Shown here one piece after another: positions 7,134-10,901 of a stretch of DNA of 10,901 bases. The notes beneath the pieces were generated by a model. The model was not told the DNA's origin. It ran no database searches and saw only the letters and a program-made list of their open reading frames with translations. The position numbers were made by a program, and so were the translations under genes. The DNA is from an uncultured Prevotella sp. GTDB lineage: Bacteria > Bacteroidota > Bacteroidia > Bacteroidales > Bacteroidaceae. Location of the stretch: positions 1 through 10,901 of the forward strand of contig CAAGEG010000137.1 in assembly GCA_900768785.1 (NCBI GenBank), given 5' to 3'. Position 1 is the first letter of the stretch, and every line of letters starts with the position of its first letter.

Positions 7134-7286
7134 ATGGACGAATACGACGACTTAGATAACTACAACGGCGAAACCACTCACGATATGTGGGTTGACTACG
7201 ACCATTACCAGAACACCGGGGAACCCGACGTGTTCGATGAAGAAGATATTGATGAAATTGTTGACGAACTAAACGACTGCGACTAA
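7134..7286 (+). CDS. Small, extremely acidic hypothetical protein (50 aa)
   Basis: An ATG one base after the SusD-like stop opens a 50-codon frame to the TAA at 7284-7286. The product (starting MDEYDDLDNYNGETT, ending EIVDELNDCD) has 21 Asp/Glu and no Lys or Arg, with several Tyr and a WVDYDHY segment. Near-contact with the upstream gene suggests translational coupling in the same operon. Short acidic proteins of this kind are, from memory, frequent in mobile DNA of Bacteroidales and mostly uncharacterised. Charge of this order is also seen in DNA-mimic anti-restriction proteins, but there is no sequence evidence linking it to those. It is too short for strong statistical support. Confidence 0.5.
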   Translation: MDEYDDLDNYNGETTHDMWVDYDHYQNTGEPDVFDEEDIDEIVDELNDCD

Positions 7287-7325
7287 TTGCCTCAATCTAT
7301 GTTGAATTTTTAATACCAACTTAAT

Positions 7326-7601
7326 ATGATAAAATTGCCTTTTACGTTTACAAATGTTTTAGACGGTGAAGAAGTAACGATCGATTTGTACGATGTTGCT
7401 TTTATAAGCGCTGAATCTACTTTGGTGGACGATGCAACAGGAGAAGTTATAGACTTCGAGAAAGAGTGCGTTATTATCACAATGAATAACGATTCTTTTT
7501 ACGTCGCAGATATACCACTTTCTTCAGCCCTTAATCTTTCTAAGGAATATTGGAGAATAAAATCTAAAAAAGCTATTAAAGAATTATTCAAAAATAATTA
7601 A
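7326..7601 (+). CDS. Hypothetical small protein (91 aa), beta-rich
   Basis: The ATG at 7326 follows an AT-rich stretch and the gene ends with TAA, four bases before repeat B. The protein starts MIKLPFTFTNVLDGEEVTID and alternates short hydrophobic strands (DLYDVAFISAE, CVIITMNNDSFYVADI) before a basic helix-like tail (KKAIKELFKNN). The strand pattern vaguely recalls small FlbD-like proteins, but no defining motif is visible and I do not recognise the family. There is no signal peptide or membrane segment. It is the first module in the stretch where each gene or gene pair is followed by a copy of the structured repeat. The length and clean context make it a likely real gene. Confidence 0.6.
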   Translation: MIKLPFTFTNVLDGEEVTIDLYDVAFISAESTLVDDATGEVIDFEKECVIITMNNDSFYVADIPLSSALNLSKEYWRIKSKKAIKELFKNN

Positions 7602-7604
7602 TAT

Positions 7605-7681
7605 GGGCGTTGCGGCACAGCCGCCGCGCTTTCGTAAATCAAGCCTAAGGTCTTGACCGTCCGGCTTCAATCGCATAACGC
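7605..7681 (+). repeat. Structured intergenic repeat, copy B (short form)
   Basis: GGGCGTT (7605-7611) pairs with AACGC (7677-7681). Inside are hairpin 1, GCGGC-ACA-GCCGC (7612-7624), the conserved TCGTAAA (7632-7638), and hairpin 2, TCAAG (7639-7643)/CTTGA (7652-7656). Copies C and D have TCGAG/CTCGA here, a compensatory G-C to A-T change. The third hairpin of copies C and D is absent. It fills the gap between the 91-aa and 411-aa genes. Confidence 0.8.
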
Positions 7682-7696
7682 ATAAATCAATTTTGA

Positions 7697-8932
7697 ATGA
7701 AGGATTTTTTGAAAACTAAATTACGTTTGATAGGCTTCTATAACAAGCCTAACCAAACAATGTCTGATGAAATAACTGATGCTGATAGCGCTAATCTATT
7801 AGCATCGCTATTGAAAAAATCATTTGACGACCTTTCACAAAACGACAAGGTAGATGCCATTTTCAAAAGTATATTGTTAGGCAATACTGTTTTCGTCCTC
7901 AAAGATGAAGATAGCAATCTTTATGCTTATTATCCCTATAAAGAAAAAGCTAAAGTGACAGGTGTTAAGTACGACAAAAAATCTGTGACCCCCGTACCTT
8001 TGCAATACAAAGGTTGGTTTATCCCAGGAGAAGCAATTAGTCTGACAAATCCTAAAAATCCTTCTAATTCAAATCGGCATCATCGAGCGACTATTTCTAC
8101 ATCGGGTAGTGATTTCTTAATTACAAGAAATGGCACTACTTTGCCTTTAGATTGGGATGAAGATACACGCATTTCAATAAGCGAACTCTCTGCGCTTATT
8201 GAGAACCCTTGGATGTATCTTGTAACCTATAATACTGATGATGATTGCGGTAGTTGTGATGGATATGACTATTCCAACTGCGATATGTCCCGTTGTAAAA
8301 ACGATTGTGAGCATTGCGGTGGTCGTCGCTATATATGCAATAACGGTTGTTTTAATCATCGTTATGATAAGGCACAAAGGTTAGTGGTTAACTCTGAGGA
8401 AGTAAAAAAAGACCTCCTTCCTCTAATTGAGATTTTGAAGCTGGTTAAAGAACCTAATAAACCCGAAAACAGACTTTTGTTTTCTCAATATAATTGTGAC
8501 CTGAGTCGTTCTTACGATGAATGTAAACTCATTTCTCATTACTTCTCTGATGAAACCATTGATGATTTCATTGCTTTAATGGACTTATGTACGACTCTTT
8601 CTGCGGCAAGAGAGGACATAGAAAATTGCACTATGTTTTCTCTTTACATAGGTTCAAAACGAATATTCTATGGTGATATAAACTCTGTAGAATGTAGAGA
8701 TGGTGCCGAGTTTTTGCCGTGGAAAACTTATCATATTGACACTAAATTTACTGGAGCTTATAATAAAGATACAGATAGCCTAATCCGATTTGATTATAAA
8801 TTAAAGTTCAAATCTAAAACCGAGCGAAATAAATTTGTAGAACTTTTCCAAAGTAATCAAATTGTCACGGTTTATCTATCTGACACATCTGACTCTAAGA
8901 AAGAAGTATTAAAATACATTGTAAGTAAATGA
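7697..8932 (+). CDS. Hypothetical protein with eight-cysteine cluster (411 aa)
   Basis: The gene begins at an ATG 15 bases after repeat B and ends with TGA just before repeat C. I do not recognise the protein. Its most informative feature is a cysteine-rich insert: C184, C187, C195, C200, C204, C207, C214 and C218, with H221 close by, arranged with CxxC pairs and rich in Asp and Asn. This looks like a module binding two zinc ions, or a disulfide-rich knot; since no signal peptide is evident, metal binding in the cytoplasm is more likely. Before it, residues about 55-110 include a strand-rich part (TVFVLKDEDSNLYAYYPY, then YKGWFIPGEAISL). After it are charged helices and strands with no known motif. 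The gene is AT-rich. It stands alone between two repeats. Confidence 0.7.
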   Translation: MKDFLKTKLRLIGFYNKPNQTMSDEITDADSANLLASLLKKSFDDLSQNDKVDAIFKSILLGNTVFVLKDEDSNLYAYYPYKEKAKVTGVKYDKKSVTPVPLQYKGWFIPGEAISLTNPKNPSNSNRHHRATISTSGSDFLITRNGTTLPLDWDEDTRISISELSALIENPWMYLVTYNTDDDCGSCDGYDYSNCDMSRCKNDCEHCGGRRYICNNGCFNHRYDKAQRLVVNSEEVKKDLLPLIEILKLVKEPNKPENRLLFSQYNCDLSRSYDECKLISHYFSDETIDDFIALMDLCTTLSAAREDIENCTMFSLYIGSKRIFYGDINSVECRDGAEFLPWKTYHIDTKFTGAYNKDTDSLIRFDYKLKFKSKTERNKFVELFQSNQIVTVYLSDTSDSKKEVLKYIVSK

Positions 8933-8941
8933 AACAAATAT

Positions 8942-9050
8942 GGGCGTTCCGGCTACGCCGTCGGACTATCGTAAATCGAGCCTGATGTCTCGACCGAAAG
9001 GGGTCGCTCAAACGAGTTTCGCGTCTGCTGGCGCGGTCTATCCCTAACGC
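8942..9050 (+). repeat. Structured intergenic repeat, copy C (long form)
   Basis: The element runs from GGGCGTT (8942-8948) to AACGC (9046-9050). Hairpin 1 is CGGC-TAC-GCCG; then comes GACTATCGTAAA; hairpin 2 is TCGAG (8976-8980)/CTCGA (8989-8993); hairpin 3 has CGAAA/TTTCG around CTC-AAAC-GAG. The tail is GGTCTATCCCTAACGC. It is nearly identical to copy D from hairpin 2 to the end, and fills the gap between the 411-aa and 396-aa genes. Confidence 0.85.
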
Positions 9051-9078
9051 ATATAATAATTTCCAAATTAGAATAAAT

Positions 9079-10269
9079 ATGACATTCGAAGAAATCTATT
9101 CTAAATATGATTCATTAGAAAATGAATTTGAGCAAGAGCTAAAAGATTCAACTGAGAAACTTAACAAATTAGCATACTCTGTTGAGAATTTTAGCACGAA
9201 CTTAGATAAAATAGATGAACAATTTGAAAGTTTGACTTCTTTTAAAAAAGAAGACTACATTTTTGTCATTTTTTGTGCTGCATTACAAGCTTATAGACAA
9301 TATTTTTTAACTGATTTTAAGCAACGACTAAATGATTCTCAAGCGGCAAAAGAAGTAAAAGGTGATTGTGAAGAATCAAGTTCTCGCAATAAAAAACGAT
9401 ATTATTGTTCACTTAGTAATATAGTTTCCAATCCTGTCCCATTTGACACCACTGAACATACTGAAAAAATACATTCTGGAGTTTCAGGAAAAAACCATCG
9501 TTGGACATGTTTAGGTCATTACCCAATTCTTGGATATGTGTTTGGTACAGCAAATATTATGACTTCAACTATTTCTGTAAAAGATGGAATTATGGGAATA
9601 AACACTTATCATGTTTCGACAGAAACAATTTATAGAAGTGGTCCCAAACGCAGTTTTTCTTATGAGGGAGATGTTATGAGTGCTCAAGCACATACTGATA
9701 AAATGTTTGAACACATTTTTAATCGTATTAAAACAAATCCGCAAGAAGGCATATCGGCGCTTATTGCTGCTCTGGCAAAAGAACATGAACATCTACGCTC
9801 TGATGTAAAATCCACTCAAAGTCTTCCTTTTCCAATATTAAGTTTTTCACCGGAAATCTCGGAAGAATTACATAAATGGGGCTTTGACTTTTTGAATCTT
9901 AAAACTATTGCAACTCAAGCAGGATATGCTATTATTGTAAATCTTATTACTAAAATTTTATATTTAGCATATCAAGCTGGCAAAAACGTTATTAACGGTT
10001 CTGGAATAAATAGTGTCGTAATAGACCGAACTATTAGGGTTAGGTGCGAAAAAATCATTTCTGTGGCAAACGTAGTGGCATCATCAACAAATTTGGCTAC
10101 TGTGCTTGTAGGCATACTTACTGGCAATTTAGACCTTGTTCGAAAATTCGATATTGGGGGTGAAATAATCACTTTGCTTCAACTCGCACGCAGTGCAGAA
10201 TTCATAAATAGAATGAAATGTGAATATATTAAACACGAAATTAATCTTTTAAACAATCAATTATGTTAG
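9079..10269 (+). CDS. Hypothetical membrane-associated protein (396 aa)
   Basis: The ATG at 9079 follows an A/T-rich leader after repeat C. The N-terminus (about 1-55) is a charged, coiled-coil-like helix (ELKDSTEKLNKLAYSVENF). A first hydrophobic segment lies near 60-75 (YIFVIFCAALQAY). The centre has a distinctive block, HSGVSGKNHRWTCLGHYPIL then GYVFGTANIMTSTISV and INTYHV, which I recall from uncharacterised proteins of gut bacteria but cannot name. Two more hydrophobic segments lie near 275-297 (AGYAIIVNLITKILYLAYQ) and 327-347 (VANVVASSTNLATVLVGIL). The end is FDIGGEIITLLQLARSAEFI. It is probably an inner-membrane or membrane-peripheral protein without a signal peptide. It overlaps the next gene by 7 bases, so the two are surely co-translated. 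Function unknown; a defence or prophage-related role is only a guess from context. Confidence 0.72.
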   Translation: MTFEEIYSKYDSLENEFEQELKDSTEKLNKLAYSVENFSTNLDKIDEQFESLTSFKKEDYIFVIFCAALQAYRQYFLTDFKQRLNDSQAAKEVKGDCEESSSRNKKRYYCSLSNIVSNPVPFDTTEHTEKIHSGVSGKNHRWTCLGHYPILGYVFGTANIMTSTISVKDGIMGINTYHVSTETIYRSGPKRSFSYEGDVMSAQAHTDKMFEHIFNRIKTNPQEGISALIAALAKEHEHLRSDVKSTQSLPFPILSFSPEISEELHKWGFDFLNLKTIATQAGYAIIVNLITKILYLAYQAGKNVINGSGINSVVIDRTIRVRCEKIISVANVVASSTNLATVLVGILTGNLDLVRKFDIGGEIITLLQLARSAEFINRMKCEYIKHEINLLNNQLC

Positions 10270-10553
10270 ACAAATTAATCGAAAAGGTAGGAGAAAAAAC
10301 ATTTGCAGCAATAGCGGCTGCCTTATCTGCCGCCATAATTGCCTTAATTGCAGCAATTGAAAGACATTTTGCGAAACGTAAATCTTATAACAAAGGTCGT
10401 GCTGACGAAAGAGAAATATGGAAAGAAGAAGAAGAACTTTGGAAAAAACGTGTTGAAGAAGTTAAACAAAGCAATCGTTCTCTTTGGGAAAAGTATAAAG
10501 AAATAAAGCGTTTACGAAAAGAGTTTGAAGATTTTAAGAAAACACATTGTTAA
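10263..10553 (+). CDS. Small membrane-anchored coiled-coil protein (96 aa)
   Basis: The ATG at 10263 lies within the last codons of the upstream gene (7-base overlap, TTATGTTAG), typical of translational coupling. Residues about 13-33 form one Ala/Ile-rich membrane helix (TFAAIAAALSAAIIALIAAI). The rest is a highly charged helix with many Lys and Glu (EREIWKEEEELWKKRVEEV and onward) that should be a cytoplasmic coiled coil. The layout is that of a small holin-like or scaffold subunit, but phage holins usually lack such a long charged tail. The pairing with the 396-aa membrane protein suggests a two-component membrane complex. It is the last gene before repeat D and the terminator. Confidence 0.7.
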   Translation: MLDKLIEKVGEKTFAAIAAALSAAIIALIAAIERHFAKRKSYNKGRADEREIWKEEEELWKKRVEEVKQSNRSLWEKYKEIKRLRKEFEDFKKTHC

Positions 10554-10574
10554 TCAATTAATTTATATATATTA

Positions 10575-10712
10575 GGGCGTTCCGGCACCGCTGTCGGGCT
10601 ATCGTGTCATCGCTTTAGCGCTTCGCTCGCGAAGAATCGAGCTTGATGTCTCGACAGAAAGGGTTCGCTCAAACGAGTTTCGCGTCTGCTTTCGCGGTCT
10701 ATCCCATAACGC
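10575..10712 (+). repeat. Structured intergenic repeat, copy D (longest intact form)
   Basis: GGGCGTT (10575-10581) to AACGC (10708-10712). Hairpin 1 is CGGC-ACC-GCTG with one G-U; hairpin 2 is TCGAG (10637-10641)/CTCGA (10650-10654); hairpin 3 matches copy C. Relative to copy C it has extra hairpins between the GGGCTATCGT block and hairpin 2: CGCTTTAGCG (10611-10620) and CTTCGC-TC-GCGAAG (10621-10634). It closes the last gene module. Confidence 0.85.
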
Positions 10713-10714
10713 AC

Positions 10715-10745
10715 AGCCTCGGAGATTCCTCCGGGGCTTTTATTT
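10715..10745 (+). terminator. Rho-independent terminator
   Basis: AGCCTCGGAG (10715-10724) pairs with CTCCGGGGCT (10729-10738) across an ATTC loop, ten base pairs with one G-U, followed by TTTATTTT. This is a textbook terminator for + strand transcription. It starts two bases after repeat D and probably ends the 3' part of the array. On the - strand the T-run is on the wrong side, so it is not bidirectional. Confidence 0.88.
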
Positions 10746-10901
10746 TGTGGTGGAGTGAGCCAAAAGTCGTGGGCTACCGCTCCACTGTGTCGTCTTTGCG
10801 GAAGGCTTGCTTAGTAAGAGTAAGGCATTGTGTCGCTCACCGAACATTGGCTGATGCACTCGGCTTCGGACGTTGTAGGCACGGAAAAGATATTTGCTCG
10901 C
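10746..10901. other. No supported gene; one long-range stem
   Basis: This stretch after the terminator shows no recognisable product on either strand. Short open frames run off the window edge on both strands (about 53 codons on the -, a similar length on the +), but neither translation has a motif I know. GTGGAG (10750-10755) pairs with CTCCAC (10780-10785), with AGCC (10758-10761) and GGCT (10772-10775) inside it. The stem could be part of an RNA or of a further repeat that continues outside the window. Confidence 0.3.

Noticed and set aside
7995..8013. TAnnTTTG promoter motif with inverted repeat CCTTTG..CAAAGG
   Set aside because: It lies inside the 411-aa gene in codons for VPLQYKG, has no clear -33 element, and nothing downstream needs it.
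8174..8377. Open frame on the - strand opposite the cysteine-rich region
   Set aside because: It is an Ile/Thr-rich mirror of the Asp/Asn codons of the + strand gene, with no start context or promoter.
7605..10712. Integron attC sites between gene cassettes
   Set aside because: attC sites begin with a ...AAC core and end with GTT..., whereas these elements begin with GCGTT and end with AACGC, the opposite polarity on both strands. No integron integrase is present. The array resemblance is kept only as an organisational observation.
7605..10712. CRISPR-like repeats
   Set aside because: The copies are more than 1 kb apart, differ in length and are separated by genes, not by short spacers.
10746..10901. 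Partial genes running off the right edge on both strands
   Set aside because: Both translations are rich in Cys, Arg, Ser or His with no known motif and no start context; too short to support.

Overview
The window reads as accessory DNA from a member of the Bacteroidota, most likely order Bacteroidales. The signs are TAnnTTTG promoter elements (-7 consensus of this phylum), start codons preceded by A/T-rich stretches without Shine-Dalgarno motifs, and a large lipoprotein combining BACON-like and SusD/RagB-like parts. All genes that can be supported lie on the + strand. Composition is patchy: the first 350 bases are relatively GC-rich, while the restriction genes and the right-hand hypothetical genes are AT-rich. 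This points to a mosaic island.

Layout. 1-354 is the 3' end of a gene resembling a phage terminase large subunit. 355-817 has no gene but is dense in signals: a structured repeat (copy A), a hairpin, a cluster of TAnnTTTG motifs, a perfect 14-bp palindrome and a long stem-loop leader. 818-4017 encodes a BcgI-like (type IIB) restriction-modification system: a nuclease-methyltransferase subunit followed by a two-TRD specificity subunit. The specificity gene has no usable start codon in its own frame near its 5' end. The junction carries A AAA AAT, an immediate stop, and a strong nested stem-loop, so it is either a programmed -1 frameshift site or a one-base lesion. 4039-4956 encodes a DUF4268-like protein with a PD-(D/E)xK-like N-terminus. 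10 bp later comes the SusD-like lipoprotein (4967-7132), and almost touching that a 50-residue protein with no Lys or Arg (7134-7286).

7326-10712 is a series of hypothetical modules, each closed by a structured intergenic repeat (copies B, C, D): a 91-aa protein; a 411-aa protein with an eight-cysteine cluster; and an overlapping pair, a 396-aa protein with hydrophobic segments and a 96-aa membrane-anchor/coiled-coil protein. The four repeats share end pairing (GGGCGTT..AACGC, or GGGCGAT..ATCGC in copy A) and a 5-bp hairpin stem that changes by compensatory substitution. A clear rho-independent terminator at 10715-10745 ends the array; no gene is supported beyond it.

Functionally, 818-4956 looks like a defence operon in which nuclease, methylase, target-recognition and accessory nuclease-like proteins are made together. 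The downstream modules are cargo of unknown role. The least ordinary signals are the methylase/specificity recoding junction, the covarying repeat family at module ends, and the uncharacterised membrane-protein pair.
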